From NCBI RefSeq assembly GCF_001457815.1, contig NZ_LN898221.1:1135053-1199052 (forward strand): a stretch of 64,000 bases of DNA. The letters run 5' to 3'. This DNA comes from Vitreoscilla massiliensis (GTDB lineage: Bacteria; Pseudomonadota; Gammaproteobacteria; Burkholderiales; Neisseriaceae). Positions 32,109 to 41,417 of the stretch are shown here, piece by piece; position 1 is the first letter of the stretch, and each line of letters starts with the position of its first letter. The notes under the pieces were generated by a model. That model saw nothing but the letters and a program-made list of their open reading frames with translations. It was not told where the DNA came from and searched no databases. The position numbers and the translations under genes were made by a program.

Positions 32109-34859
32109 TCAGGCCGCCATCAATTGGCGCAACACATAATGCAAAATGCCTCCAGCTTTAAAATACTCCACTTCGTTTAAGGTATCGATGCGGCACAACA
32201 CTTGCGTGCTCACGCTGCTGCCATCAGCACGGGTGATGTGCAATTCCAAGGTTTGCTGCGGTTTAATGGCATCGCTGAGGCCACGGATGCTGATTTGCTC
32301 ACGTCCGGTCAAGCCCAAGCTGCTGCGGCTTTCGCCATTGATGAATTGCAACGGCAACACGCCCATGCCAACCAAATTAGAACGGTGTATGCGCTCAAAA
32401 CTCTCGGCAATCACCGCTTTGACACCCAATAACAGCGTGCCTTTGGCCGCCCAGTCGCGCGACGAACCGGTACCGTACTCTTTGCCCGCCACAATCACCA
32501 ACGGGGTGTGTTCGGCTTGGTAGCGCATCGCCACATCGTAAATCGCTTCTTGCTGGCCGCTTGGCACATGCACACTGAAGCCACCCTCTACCCCGTCCAA
32601 CATCTCGTTTTTGATGCGGATATTGGCAAACGTACCGCGCATCATCACCTCATGATTGCCACGGCGCGAGCCATAAGAGTTGAAATCAATCGGTGCCACG
32701 CCTTTTTCTTGCAAATAGCGACCGGCAGGTGAATCGGCTTTAATATTACCCGCGGGAGAAATGTGATCGGTGGTGACCGAATCACCCAACACCGCCAACA
32801 CTCGCGCCGCTTCAATATTGCCAATGCTGCGGGTTGGCTCGCCTATGTGTTCAAAGAATGGCGGGTGTTGGATGTAGGTGGAATCTGCATTCCAGTCATA
32901 AGTCTGACTAGGTTTCACCGCAATCGCTTGCCATGTGGCATCGCCATCAAACACTGCCGCATATTCTTTGCGGAACATGGCGGTATCGACTTGGGCCACG
33001 GCATCGGCAATTTCGGCTGAGCTCGGCCACACGTCTTTCAAATAAATGTCTTCGCCTTGGGCATTTTGTCCCAATGGTTCGGTGTCCAAATTGATTTTCA
33101 CGCTGCCGGCCAATGCATACGCCACCACCAACGGTGGCGAAGCCAACCAGTTGGTCTTCACCAATGGATGGACACGGCCTTCAAAATTGCGGTTGCCCGA
33201 CAATATCGACGCCACGGTCAAATTGCCTTGGTTAATCGCCTCTTCAATTTCCTTGGGCAAAGGCCCTGAGTTACCAATACAAGTGGTACAGCCATAGCCA
33301 ACCAAATTAAAGCCCAATTGGTTTAAAGCGTCGGTTAAGCCGGCCTGTAACAAATAATCGGTCACCACTTTTGAGCCTGGCGCCAATGACGATTTCACCC
33401 ACGGTTTGCGCTGCAAACCTTTTTCCAAGGCTTTTTTCGCCACCAAACCGGCCGCCATCATCACGCTCGGATTGGAGGTATTGGTACACGAGGTAATCGC
33501 CGCGATGACGACCGCACCGTGTTTCAATTGGTGGGTTTGACCATCAATGTTGCAGGCGATGCTAGGCTCGTCTTCCAGCGACTCTTCCGCGCCCACGGCC
33601 GCACCCGCGCCGCCCTCACCAATCAAACGTGCCAATTCTTTCTTGCTCACCGGCGCACTACTGTCGACGAATTGTTTAAATGCTTGCGGCACTTGCGCCA
33701 ACACCACTTTGTCTTGTGGACGTTTCGGGCCAGCCAACGAGGCTTCGACCGTGCCCATGTCCAATTCCAATACCGCGGTGAACACCGGCTCATCGCCAGC
33801 ATGGCGCCACAAACCTTGTTGCTTGCAATAGGCTTCAACCAAGGCTATGCGGTCTTCATCGCGACCACTGAGGCGCAAATAGCCCAAAGTCACCTCGTCT
33901 ACTGGGAAGAAGCCGCAAGTGGCACCGTATTCGGGCGCCATATTGGCGATGGTGGCACGGTCGGCCAATGGCAAATCGGCCAAGCCATCGCCAAAAAATT
34001 CCACAAATTTGCCGACCACGCCTTTTTGACGCAGCATTTGCGTCACCGTCAACACCAAATCGGTGGCGGTAATGCCTTCACGCAGTTTGCCGCTGAGCTT
34101 GAAGCCGACCACTTCCGGTATCAACATCGACACTGGTTGCCCCAACATCGCCGCTTCCGCTTCAATACCGCCCACGCCCCAACCCAACACGCCCAAGCCA
34201 TTGATCATGGTGGTGTGCGAATCAGTTCCCACCAAGGTATCAGGGAAGGCATAAGTCTTGCCGTCTATGTCACGTGTCCACACCGTTTGCCCCAAGTATT
34301 CCAAATTCACTTGGTGGCAAATACCGGTACCTGGCGGCACCACGCGGAAATTGTCAAACCCTTGTTGACCCCAACGCAAGAATTGGTAACGCTCTTCATT
34401 GCGCTGCATTTCCAATTTCACATTCAAATCAAACGCATTGCCACTGGCAAAATGGTCTACCATCACCGAATGGTCTATGACCAAATCCACTGGCGACAAA
34501 GGGTTGATTTTATTGGCATCACCACCGGCTGTTTGCATCGCTTGGCGCATCGCCGCCAAATCCACCACTGCCGGCACACCGGTAAAGTCTTGCATCAACA
34601 CGCGCGCGGGACGGTATTGGATTTCCTGCGTGCTGGACGTGGTTTGCAACCATGCAGCGATGGCCTTGATGTCGTCGGCTTTTACCGACACATCGTCCTC
34701 GAAACGCAACAGGTTTTCCAATAAGACTTTGAGGGATTTGGGCAGGCGCGACACATCGCCTATGTGTGCAGATGCGGCCTGTAAATCAAAATAGTGGTAG
34801 GTTTTGCCTGCCACTTCCAGTGTTTGCTGCGATTTGAAACTGTTTAATGAAGTGCTCAT
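32109..34859 (-). CDS. acnA: aconitate hydratase A
   Basis: 916 residues, slightly long for AcnA (about 890) with small surface insertions. The cluster ligands are in SCTNTSNP and GCTTCIGNSG, and DSHTTMINGLGVLGWGVGG and GKEYGTGSSRDWAAKG are conserved. It converts citrate to isocitrate with a [4Fe-4S] cluster in the TCA cycle and belongs to the AcnA/IRP group. Near the N-terminus an uptake-like repeat encodes LQAAS. A second copy (33342) lies inside the gene. Confidence 0.98.
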   Translation of the reverse strand: MSTSLNSFKSQQTLEVAGKTYHYFDLQAASAHIGDVSRLPKSLKVLLENLLRFEDDVSVKADDIKAIAAWLQTTSSTQEIQYRPARVLMQDFTGVPAVVDLAAMRQAMQTAGGDANKINPLSPVDLVIDHSVMVDHFASGNAFDLNVKLEMQRNEERYQFLRWGQQGFDNFRVVPPGTGICHQVNLEYLGQTVWTRDIDGKTYAFPDTLVGTDSHTTMINGLGVLGWGVGGIEAEAAMLGQPVSMLIPEVVGFKLSGKLREGITATDLVLTVTQMLRQKGVVGKFVEFFGDGLADLPLADRATIANMAPEYGATCGFFPVDEVTLGYLRLSGRDEDRIALVEAYCKQQGLWRHAGDEPVFTAVLELDMGTVEASLAGPKRPQDKVVLAQVPQAFKQFVDSSAPVSKKELARLIGEGGAGAAVGAEESLEDEPSIACNIDGQTHQLKHGAVVIAAITSCTNTSNPSVMMAAGLVAKKALEKGLQRKPWVKSSLAPGSKVVTDYLLQAGLTDALNQLGFNLVGYGCTTCIGNSGPLPKEIEEAINQGNLTVASILSGNRNFEGRVHPLVKTNWLASPPLVVAYALAGSVKINLDTEPLGQNAQGEDIYLKDVWPSSAEIADAVAQVDTAMFRKEYAAVFDGDATWQAIAVKPSQTYDWNADSTYIQHPPFFEHIGEPTRSIGNIEAARVLAVLGDSVTTDHISPAGNIKADSPAGRYLQEKGVAPIDFNSYGSRRGNHEVMMRGTFANIRIKNEMLDGVEGGFSVHVPSGQQEAIYDVAMRYQAEHTPLVIVAGKEYGTGSSRDWAAKGTLLLGVKAVIAESFERIHRSNLVGMGVLPLQFINGESRSSLGLTGREQISIRGLSDAIKPQQTLELHITRADGSSVSTQVLCRIDTLNEVEYFKAGGILHYVLRQLMAA

Positions 34860-34979
34860 AAGGATTCCTAAAACAAATTCAACTGGTTCGGGAGTGATGT
34901 TTCAATGTGTTTCTTATTATGCAGACTGCAAGCGCCGAAAAAAGTTTGACGCTTTGACTTAGGCTATCACATCCATAAA

Positions 34980-35007
34980 AAAACGCACCTCTTACGGGTG
35001 CGTTTTA
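34980..35007 (-). terminator. intrinsic terminator of the yceI-family gene's end
   Basis: AAAACGCACC and GGTGCGTTTT pair around CTCTTACG. On the minus strand it ends in a run of T, 17 bp after the stop of the YceI gene. Confidence 0.85.
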
Positions 35008-35023
35008 ACTTAATCTTGCATGC

Positions 35024-35605
35024 TTATTCGCGTATGCCTTCGACTTGGATGCGCAATTTGGTTTGCATTTTGAAACCAAAATCTTTGCCATAGCCTATGC
35101 CAAAGTCAGAGCGGTCAAACTTGGCTGAAGCATCGGCACCACAAGTCTCTTTTTTGCTCATCGGGTTCACAAAACACTTGAATGAATCGACTTTCAAGGT
35201 CAAAGGCTTGGTCACGCCGTGTAAAGTCAATTGGCCTACCACGGCTGTTGGTTTGCCTTGTTTGAAATGGCTTAAGGTGCCTTTGTAAACCGCAGTTGGG
35301 TATTTGGCCACGTCCAAGATTTCAGGGCCTTTGGCATGGGTGTTCAAGGCTGCATTGCCACTATCAAAAGAATCCATTTTGATGACCGCTTCCAATTGGC
35401 CGGTTTTTTTGGCCGCATCCAAGACCACTTTGCCTGAAGATTGGGTGAATTTACCGCGCCAAGTCGAGATGCCACCGAAATGGTCGGCTTCAAAACTAGG
35501 GTAAGTGTGGTCGGGGTCGAAATTATAGGTCACAGGTGCGGCTTGAACGGCCATTGCGGCCACCATTGCCATTGCGCCCATCAAGCCCATTGCGGTTTTT
35601 TTCAT
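35024..35605 (-). CDS. YceI-family periplasmic protein
   Basis: 193 residues. The signal peptide is residues 1-22 (cleavage after AVQA). The lipocalin-like YceI domain follows, starting YNFDPDHTYPSFEADHFGG. The family binds polyisoprenoids such as ubiquinone precursors in the periplasm; the physiological role is poorly defined. AGGAT lies upstream of the ATG. Confidence 0.95.
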   Translation of the reverse strand: MKKTAMGLMGAMAMVAAMAVQAAPVTYNFDPDHTYPSFEADHFGGISTWRGKFTQSSGKVVLDAAKKTGQLEAVIKMDSFDSGNAALNTHAKGPEILDVAKYPTAVYKGTLSHFKQGKPTAVVGQLTLHGVTKPLTLKVDSFKCFVNPMSKKETCGADASAKFDRSDFGIGYGKDFGFKMQTKLRIQVEGIRE

Positions 35606-35726
35606 GTCGGTTATCCTGTTAAGCGTTTGCGGTTGAAATTGCAGCCACTGTAAGCGATATCCACTGTCCTAACAAGCCGGCTACAGTCAATGAAGATTAA
35701 CTGTTGGTTAATGATAGCGATTAAAA

Positions 35727-35754
35727 AAGCGGCCTGTAAACTTACAGGCCGCTT
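35727..35754 (-). terminator. tyrS terminator built from an inverted repeat pair
   Basis: Arms of 13 bp (AAGCGGCCTGTAA) with a 2-nt loop. On the minus strand it is followed by six T. It is 19 bp after the tyrS stop. Confidence 0.85.
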
Positions 35755-35772
35755 GTAAAGACTTAAAAGATA

Positions 35773-37071
35773 CTATGCCCACACCAACAAAGCATGCAAT
35801 TTTTTACCCCGACGGATGATGGTGTATTTGCCAAAGCGTTGGTCGGCTTCGGTCAACAAATACGCATCATCAGGCTTTTCGGCTGCATGGTTGGGATTGT
35901 TGGCTGTGGCAAGCGCACCATTCAAGGCCACGGCACCGCTGGCGACAAAACCACGGCCTTCTTTATTCGATTTAGCCAACTCGGTCAACACCAAGGCTTC
36001 GACCACATTCATGCTGCCACTGGCTTTGAATGTGGGTAAACCATCCAAAGCCAATTGCTCGAAATCGCTTTCGGTCAAATCGCTTTGGTCTTCAGCAAAC
36101 AAACTGGCTGAAATGCGCTGTGCTGCAGCCAAGGCTTCTTCGCCGTGAATTAAGCGCGTCATTTGTTCGGCCAAAATGCGCTGTGCTTCAGGCTTGCTGC
36201 CGCTGGCTTGGTCGGCCGCCTCGATGGCATCAATTTCTTCCACGCTTAAGAAGGTGAAGAATTTCAGAAATTTGTACACATCGGCATCGGCCACTTTGAG
36301 CCAGAATTGGTAGAACTGGTAAGGCGAGGTTTTCTTCGCTTCCAACCACACCGCGCCGCCTTCGGTTTTACCGAATTTGGTGCCATCGGCTTTGGTGACC
36401 AAAGGCAAGGTCAAGCCGTACACGGTGTCTTTGTTCAAGCGGCGGGTCAAGTCTATGCCGGCGGTGATGTTGCCCCATTGGTCAGAACCACCGATTTGCA
36501 ATTTGCAGCCATGGCGGCTGTTCAATTGGGTGAAGTCATAGGCTTGCAACAGGCTGTAAGCGAATTCGGTAAACGAAATGCCGACATCGTCGCGGTCCAA
36601 ACGCTGTTTCACCGATTCTTTGTTCATCATCGCATTCACCGAGAAATGCTTACCGATGTCGCGCAAGAAATCCAAACAGCCCATGCCGCCAAACCAATCG
36701 TGGTTATTGGCCATGGTGGCGGCATTGTCGCCGTCAAACGACAAGAATGGCGTCAATTGATTGCGGATTTTTTCCACCCAAGAGGCCACGGTTTCGGGCG
36801 TGTTCAGGCTGCGCTCTACCGCTTTAAAACTCGGGTCACCAATCATACCAGTGGCACCGCCGACCAAGGCGATGGGCTTGTGGCCAGCCAATTGGAAGCG
36901 GCGCAAGGCCAAAACAGGCAATAAGTGACCAATGTGCAAGCTGTCTGCGGTAGGGTCAAAACCACAATACAAAGAAATCTGTTCTTGATCCAATAATTGT
37001 TGTAAGGCTTCCGCGTCGGTGGTTTGGGCTATCAAACCGCGCTGTTGTAATTCGTTGATTAATCCGCTCAT
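35773..37071 (-). CDS. tyrS: tyrosyl-tRNA synthetase
   Basis: 432 residues. HIGH at 46-49, the KMSKS equivalent KFGKT, and a C-terminal S4 RNA-binding domain (about 365-430) place it in the TyrRS TyrS class. GGSDQWGNI is the conserved tyrosine-binding stretch. It charges tRNA-Tyr in the cytoplasm. It stands alone between two terminators. Confidence 0.98.
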   Translation of the reverse strand: MSGLINELQQRGLIAQTTDAEALQQLLDQEQISLYCGFDPTADSLHIGHLLPVLALRRFQLAGHKPIALVGGATGMIGDPSFKAVERSLNTPETVASWVEKIRNQLTPFLSFDGDNAATMANNHDWFGGMGCLDFLRDIGKHFSVNAMMNKESVKQRLDRDDVGISFTEFAYSLLQAYDFTQLNSRHGCKLQIGGSDQWGNITAGIDLTRRLNKDTVYGLTLPLVTKADGTKFGKTEGGAVWLEAKKTSPYQFYQFWLKVADADVYKFLKFFTFLSVEEIDAIEAADQASGSKPEAQRILAEQMTRLIHGEEALAAAQRISASLFAEDQSDLTESDFEQLALDGLPTFKASGSMNVVEALVLTELAKSNKEGRGFVASGAVALNGALATANNPNHAAEKPDDAYLLTEADQRFGKYTIIRRGKKLHALLVWA

Positions 37072-37099
37072 TGCTGCTGTCTTTACAAAACGATGATAG

Positions 37100-37131
37100 A
37101 AAAAAGAGCTTTCAGGACGCCTGAAAGCCTC
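37100..37131 (-). terminator. terminator downstream of the 248-residue hypothetical gene
   Basis: GCTTTCAGG, ACG loop, CCTGAAAGC is a perfect 9-bp stem. On the minus strand it is followed by CTC and six T. It separates the hypothetical gene ending at 37202 from tyrS. Confidence 0.8.
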
Positions 37132-37201
37132 ATAACATTTGTGCTGTGCGCCATTTTACAGGATAGATGGCCTTGGGGTCTAACCCAATTGCCAGCGCGT
37201 T

Positions 37202-37948
37202 TTACTCCACCACGCGCTGCCCATGCAATCCGATTAAGCCTTCTACACCGACTTTGTCCAAATAGATGCAGTATTTGCGCGGTATCACCACCGCCAGCAA
37301 ATGCTCAATATCGGTGTAACCACCGGCCTCGTAGCGCTTCACCAACAAGTCTAGCATCACCTCAAACCACGTTTCTAATTTGGGCAATAACACCGGATCG
37401 AAACTCCACAAACGCGTCATGTACATGTATTTGAAGCTGCCGCTGGTGGATGCATCCAGATAAGAATGATTTAAACGCAAAAAAGCACAGCGCCCTTGAA
37501 ACTGCTCATCTTGATACACCTCTTGCTGAAACGGCGCGCACAAGCTGTAGCGGCCTGAAATCTTGAACACACGCCGATACGGGGCCAAATAACTCTGCTC
37601 GATGCACCATTGTAAAAATGCATGCATGGCGGTGATTTCGTTTAGATTCTTAATCGAACTGCCAGCAGGATCGCGCTCAGGGGAACACACTTGGTAATTG
37701 CGCTGCACCGCTTGGTGGCCAAAGAAATGCATCACCATCTTGGCACCGGCCTGTAAAAACATCTGCTCGTATTCATCGGGTATGCGTTCACGCGACAATT
37801 CCAATACCACGATGTCTGCGTCTAGCGCCCGCTCCCGTATGCTTTGCAAGGTTTGCATGGTTTGCGCCACCCTATCGGCGGTCGGCATCAAGCCATAAGA
37901 AGTGACCAAGGCCGAAGACACGATGAATAAATCCCGATATGCCGCCAT
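37202..37948 (-). CDS. hypothetical protein, possibly glycosyltransferase-related
   Basis: 248 residues from ATG 37948, fixed by GGGGAA 5 nt upstream; a longer frame to 38074 overlaps the upstream gene. No signal peptide or membrane helix. Motif-like stretches: HFFGHQAVQRNY, YRRVFKISGRYSLCAPF and HSYLDASTSGSFKYMYMTRLW. The KISGRY block appears in some poorly described sugar-transfer proteins as I remember them, but I cannot place the family. It lies 22 bp after a small membrane gene on the same strand. Confidence 0.6.
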   Translation of the reverse strand: MAAYRDLFIVSSALVTSYGLMPTADRVAQTMQTLQSIRERALDADIVVLELSRERIPDEYEQMFLQAGAKMVMHFFGHQAVQRNYQVCSPERDPAGSSIKNLNEITAMHAFLQWCIEQSYLAPYRRVFKISGRYSLCAPFQQEVYQDEQFQGRCAFLRLNHSYLDASTSGSFKYMYMTRLWSFDPVLLPKLETWFEVMLDLLVKRYEAGGYTDIEHLLAVVIPRKYCIYLDKVGVEGLIGLHGQRVVE

Positions 37949-37970
37949 AAATTCCCCAAAACTGCACAAA

Positions 37971-38327
37971 TTATTTTTTAAACGCGAAATACACCGCGCA
38001 CAAGATAAAACCAAAACTGATGAGGTAATTGGTTTTAAAGCCTTCTTTGAGGTAGAACACCGCAAACAAGGCAAACACCGTCAGCGTGATGACTTCTTGC
38101 ATGATTTTCAACTGAAACGGGCGTATGCCCCAAGCCGCACCATAATGGTTGGCCGGCACCGCCAAACAGTATTCAAACAAGGCGATGCCCCAGGAAATCA
38201 TCACGATTTTCCACATGGGCATCAGCGCATTGCCCGGCTTGATGTGCCAATACCACGCAATCGTCATCAATAAATTGGACAATACCAACAAGCTTAACAC
38301 CGTTGCCGTCTTAATCAACATACTCAC
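37971..38327 (-). CDS. DUF486-like small multidrug-type membrane protein
   Basis: 118 residues with four hydrophobic helices and the stretches SNLLMTIAWYWHIK and SWGIALFEYCLAVPANHYG, typical of DUF486 members of the drug/metabolite transporter superfamily. Function unknown. The gene begins 11 bp after the terminator of its upstream neighbour. Confidence 0.85.
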   Translation of the reverse strand: MSMLIKTATVLSLLVLSNLLMTIAWYWHIKPGNALMPMWKIVMISWGIALFEYCLAVPANHYGAAWGIRPFQLKIMQEVITLTVFALFAVFYLKEGFKTNYLISFGFILCAVYFAFKK

Positions 38328-38332
38328 TCACA

Positions 38333-38360
38333 TAAAAAAACGCGCTCCCTAGCGCGTTGT
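38333..38360 (-). terminator. terminator of the FMN reductase gene
   Basis: AACGCGCT and AGCGCGTT pair around CCCT. On the minus strand the stem is followed by seven T. It lies 18 bp after the stop at 38378. Confidence 0.85.
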
Positions 38361-38377
38361 GTTGCCACTGCCCAAGC

Positions 38378-38929
38378 TTAAGCAGCGTTTTTCTTCACCC
38401 AGGCCACATAGGCATCGACCCAGTTTTGCATAAAGCTGCCGGTACGCTCATTGAACTTGTCCTCTGCATCTATCATGCCATCGCGCCATTGAATATAGGC
38501 TTCAGGCTGATTCAAAGCAGGCATATTACAAAATACCAAGGTATTGCGTAAATGCTGTTGTGCCATGGAAGTGGCTGGTGCACCACTTGAAGTCCCCATA
38601 ATACCCACGGCTTTGCCACTCCACGAGTTTTGTCCATACGGACGCGAGCCGTGGTCTATGGCATTTTTCAAGACGCCGGGGATGGAACGGTTGTATTCAG
38701 GGGTGACAAAAATAATGCCGTGTTGTTGTTCGATGTGTTGTTTGAAGGCGCCCACGACTGCGGGCTGATTGCCATCCAAATCTTGGTTGTACAAGGGCAA
38801 ATCACCGATTTCAATGAATTCGGCGCTGAAATCAGGCGGTAACAATTTCGCCACCGCTTGCGCCAATTGACGGTTAATCGATTCTTTGCGCAAACTGCCT
38901 ACCACTATGCCTATTTTATAAGTGCTCAT
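38378..38929 (-). CDS. NADPH-dependent FMN reductase
   Basis: 183 residues from ATG 38929, chosen for GGAAGG 7 nt upstream; a longer frame to 38992 has no site. The flavodoxin-like fold shows GSLRKESINRQLA near the N-terminus (phosphate loop) and TPEYNRSIPGVLKNAID (flavin ring loop). It reduces FMN or quinones with NADPH in the cytoplasm; the natural acceptor is unknown. Confidence 0.93.
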   Translation of the reverse strand: MSTYKIGIVVGSLRKESINRQLAQAVAKLLPPDFSAEFIEIGDLPLYNQDLDGNQPAVVGAFKQHIEQQHGIIFVTPEYNRSIPGVLKNAIDHGSRPYGQNSWSGKAVGIMGTSSGAPATSMAQQHLRNTLVFCNMPALNQPEAYIQWRDGMIDAEDKFNERTGSFMQNWVDAYVAWVKKNAA

Positions 38930-38997
38930 GGGCTGCCTTCCATTTTTCAACAAAAAGATTGAAAACAAGATGTGTCTGTGTTGACTGCTCAAACCTC

Positions 38998-39525
38998 TTA
39001 CTGCTGTTTTACCGTGACCAAAGCGGCCTGTAAAAACTCGTCCAGAAAATCATAGCCTGCATGGCTACCACCTTCAATCAGTTGTACCTCTTCTTGCGGA
39101 AAAGCCTGCTTGGCAATGCGATAATCCAACACCTCATCGGCCGTGCCCAGCATCACCAAGCGCGGGGCGAAATTGGATTCGGTGTAAGTTGCCTCATTCT
39201 TATACGCAGCCAAGCCCGGGTATTTTTTCAAATGGGTGTGGTAAAACTTCAAGGCTGGATTGACAATCGCCGCCGCCACCAAATGCAAGACCGCACTGCG
39301 ATTGGCCCAATAGCCGCCCAAACTGCAACCGATGCACGCCACCACATCGTGCAAAGAAAAGATTTCCGCCACAATCTGATCGATGACAGGTGGCGGAATG
39401 TCGGTGTAATCCACGTTTAAGCCTATGAGTTCATACCCTTGCGCGCTGAAAAATGCCTTGGTGCGCGCGAATTTCTCGGTTTGGCAATTGGACTCGAAGC
39501 CATGAAAATAAAGGATGGTCTGCAT
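38998..39525 (-). CDS. YqiA/YcfP-like esterase
   Basis: 175 residues from ATG 39525. The short alpha/beta hydrolase has YFHGFESN near the start and a nucleophile elbow GCSLGGYW at 68-75 (Ser70). Conserved Asp and His lie near LGTADEVLDY and GGSHAGYD. This matches the YqiA group of small esterases. An uptake-like repeat near the 3' end encodes LQAAL. It lies 68 bp before the FMN reductase gene. Confidence 0.88.
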   Translation of the reverse strand: MQTILYFHGFESNCQTEKFARTKAFFSAQGYELIGLNVDYTDIPPPVIDQIVAEIFSLHDVVACIGCSLGGYWANRSAVLHLVAAAIVNPALKFYHTHLKKYPGLAAYKNEATYTESNFAPRLVMLGTADEVLDYRIAKQAFPQEEVQLIEGGSHAGYDFLDEFLQAALVTVKQQ

Positions 39526-39571
39526 GGTGTGTTTCCAAAACAAAGCGCCTTAAAAAAGGCGCTGTTGTTAA

Positions 39572-40663
39572 TCAAACATTGAATAAGAAGTTGATGACGT
39601 CGCCGTCAGCCACCACATATTCTTTGCCCTCAGCGCGCATTTTACCGGCCTCTTTGGCTTTCGCCTCACCGCCCAAGGCAATGTAGTCGGCAAATGCAAT
39701 CACTTGTGCACGAATGAAACCACGTTCAAAGTCGGTGTGAATCACGCCCGCAGCTTGCGGTGCGGTGTCGCCTTTGTGTATGGTCCAAGCACGCACTTCT
39801 TTCACCCCTGCGGTGAAGTAAGTTTGTAAACCCAATAAATCGTAACCGGCACGAATCAAACGGTTCAAGCCCGGCTCTTCCAAACCCATTTCTTGCAAGA
39901 ACTCGGCTTTGTCAGCGTCATCTAAGTCAGCAATTTCCGCTTCCATCGCTGCACACACTGCGACAACTGGCGCGTTTTCTTTATTCGCCAACTCAGTCAA
40001 AGCATCCAAGAATGGGTTGTTGCTAAAGCCATCTTCGGCCACGTTGGCCACGTACATCGCAGGTTTAACTGTCAACAAACACAAAGGTTTGATGATGGCC
40101 AATTCTTCTGCGTCTAAACCGGCTGAACGCACTGGCAAACCTTGGTCCAAATGCGCTTGCAATCGTTCCATGATGCTGACCAATTTTTGCGCATCTTTGT
40201 CACCAGACTTGGCTTTTTTGCCTTCACGGATGATGGCTTTTTCAACTGAGGCCAAATCGGCCAAGGCCAATTCGGTGCCTATGGTTTCAATGTCGGCAAT
40301 CGGGTCTACTTTACCGGCCACATGCACGATGTTGTCGTCGTCAAAGCAACGCACCACATTCACAATCGCATCGGTTTCACGGATATTGGCCAAGAATTGG
40401 TTGCCCAAGCCCTCCCCTTTGCTGGCACCAGCGACCAAGCCGGCGATGTCGACGAATTCCACGATGGCCGGTTGGATTTTTTGTGGGTTCACAATTTTGG
40501 CCAACTCATCCATGCGGGTATCGGGTACTTCAACAATGCCCACATTCGGTTCTATGGTACAAAATGGGTAGTTTGCCGCTTCAATACCGGCTTTGGTTAA
40601 GGCGTTAAATAAGGTGGATTTACCCACGTTTGGTAAACCAACAATGCCACACTTCAAACTCAT
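39572..40663 (-). CDS. ychF: ribosome-associated ATPase YchF (OLA1 family)
   Basis: 363 residues from ATG 40663; CAGGACG precedes it. GLPNVGKSTLFN at 8-19 is the P-loop, DIAGLVAGASKGEGLGNQFL is switch II, and the C-terminal TGS domain contains YFTAGVKEVRAWTI and VAGDVINFLFNV-like ends. Despite its Obg-like fold it prefers ATP. It acts at the ribosome in translation and stress. Confidence 0.97.
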   Translation of the reverse strand: MSLKCGIVGLPNVGKSTLFNALTKAGIEAANYPFCTIEPNVGIVEVPDTRMDELAKIVNPQKIQPAIVEFVDIAGLVAGASKGEGLGNQFLANIRETDAIVNVVRCFDDDNIVHVAGKVDPIADIETIGTELALADLASVEKAIIREGKKAKSGDKDAQKLVSIMERLQAHLDQGLPVRSAGLDAEELAIIKPLCLLTVKPAMYVANVAEDGFSNNPFLDALTELANKENAPVVAVCAAMEAEIADLDDADKAEFLQEMGLEEPGLNRLIRAGYDLLGLQTYFTAGVKEVRAWTIHKGDTAPQAAGVIHTDFERGFIRAQVIAFADYIALGGEAKAKEAGKMRAEGKEYVVADGDVINFLFNV

Positions 40664-40741
40664 AAGGCGTCCTGAAAAATCTGATGCAAAATAAAGCGCC
40701 CATTGTAGCATAAGCCTCTGTTATTGCTTATGCCACATATG

Positions 40742-40776
40742 CAAAAAGCCGAACACTGGGTTCGGCTTGGCTTTTT
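40742..40776 (-). terminator. terminator of the small lipoprotein pair
   Basis: AAGCCGAAC and GTTCGGCTT pair around ACTGG. On the minus strand T5 follows. It lies 17 bp after the stop at 40785. Confidence 0.75.
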
Positions 40777-40784
40777 AAGACAGT

Positions 40785-40964
40785 TTAACGGTGCGGTCCC
40801 TTGCCTTGGCTGTGACCATAAGCACTGTTGCCTGGGTGACCATGGTAACCCTGTTTTTTATAATGACCATGACCGTTGCCACGACCACCATCGTGATACG
40901 GCACAATACACGCACTTAATAATAAGGCCATCGCTGTGAGCAACAGCACAGAGCAGTGTTTCAT
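40785..40964 (-). CDS. small Gly/His-rich lipoprotein
   Basis: 59 residues from ATG 40964 with GGGAGAA 7 nt upstream. The lipobox LSAC is at residues 16-19; the mature part is only 41 residues, rich in Gly, His, Tyr and Lys (HGHYKKQGYHGHPGNSAYGHS). It could bind metal or act as an outer-membrane packing peptide; function unknown. It begins 14 bp downstream of the glycine-zipper lipoprotein. Confidence 0.7.
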   Translation of the reverse strand: MKHCSVLLLTAMALLLSACIVPYHDGGRGNGHGHYKKQGYHGHPGNSAYGHSQGKGPHR

Positions 40965-40978
40965 CTCATTTCTCCCAT

Positions 40979-41299
40979 TCAACGACGGTAACCGCGGTAA
41001 TCATTGCGCGGACCATAGCCATAACCATAACTTGGACGGCCATAAGTCGGCCTGTAAGACTGTTGGTAACCACCATAATAGCCATTGCCACCATAATAAC
41101 CACGGTTATTGTCGACCAAACTGCCCAAAGCACCGCCTATCAACGCGCCACCGATGGCACCACGGGCATCGTGGGTAATCAGCGCGCCGGTCGCTCCACC
41201 CAAAACTGCCCCTGCAGCCATATTGGGTTGGTTGTACGGCGCCACCACACAAGCGCTGAGCCATAAAGCCGCAGCACTCATTAACAACTTAGCTTTCAT
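40979..41299 (-). CDS. glycine-zipper lipoprotein
   Basis: 106 residues. Lipobox LSAC places the lipidated Cys at residue 17. Residues 27-62 form Gly/Ala repeats of the glycine-zipper type (GAVLGGATGALI; GALIGGALGSLV). A Tyr/Gly-rich tail follows (about 66-106). Such proteins insert in the outer membrane (Pcp/SlyB-like). AGGAACA-like purines (AACAAGATG) precede the start. It is co-transcribed with the small lipoprotein. Confidence 0.85.
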   Translation of the reverse strand: MKAKLLMSAAALWLSACVVAPYNQPNMAAGAVLGGATGALITHDARGAIGGALIGGALGSLVDNNRGYYGGNGYYGGYQQSYRPTYGRPSYGYGYGPRNDYRGYRR

Positions 41300-41331
41300 C
41301 TTGTTTCCAATGTGTTGATGCTAACCATGAC

Positions 41332-41375
41332 AGACCGCCATATTATCGCAATGTTACGCAACAATATGGCGGTCT
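41332..41375. repeat. 13-bp perfect inverted repeat
   Basis: AGACCGCCATATT and its complement are separated by 18 bp. It lies between the 129-residue periplasmic gene and the glycine-zipper gene. T4 follows only on the plus strand, where no gene ends, so the role is unclear. Confidence 0.4.
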
Positions 41376-41417
41376 TTTGCCGAAACTAACCCAGCTTAAC
41401 GCGGAAAAGTCACAGTA

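Noticed and set aside
33519..34724. 401-codon plus-strand open frame antisense to acnA
   Set aside because: It lies wholly within acnA on the opposite strand, is rich in His, Gln and Arg as expected for an antisense frame, and has no domain. acnA is certain.
36307..36924. 205-codon plus-strand frame
   Set aside because: Antisense to tyrS, no start signals, no domain.
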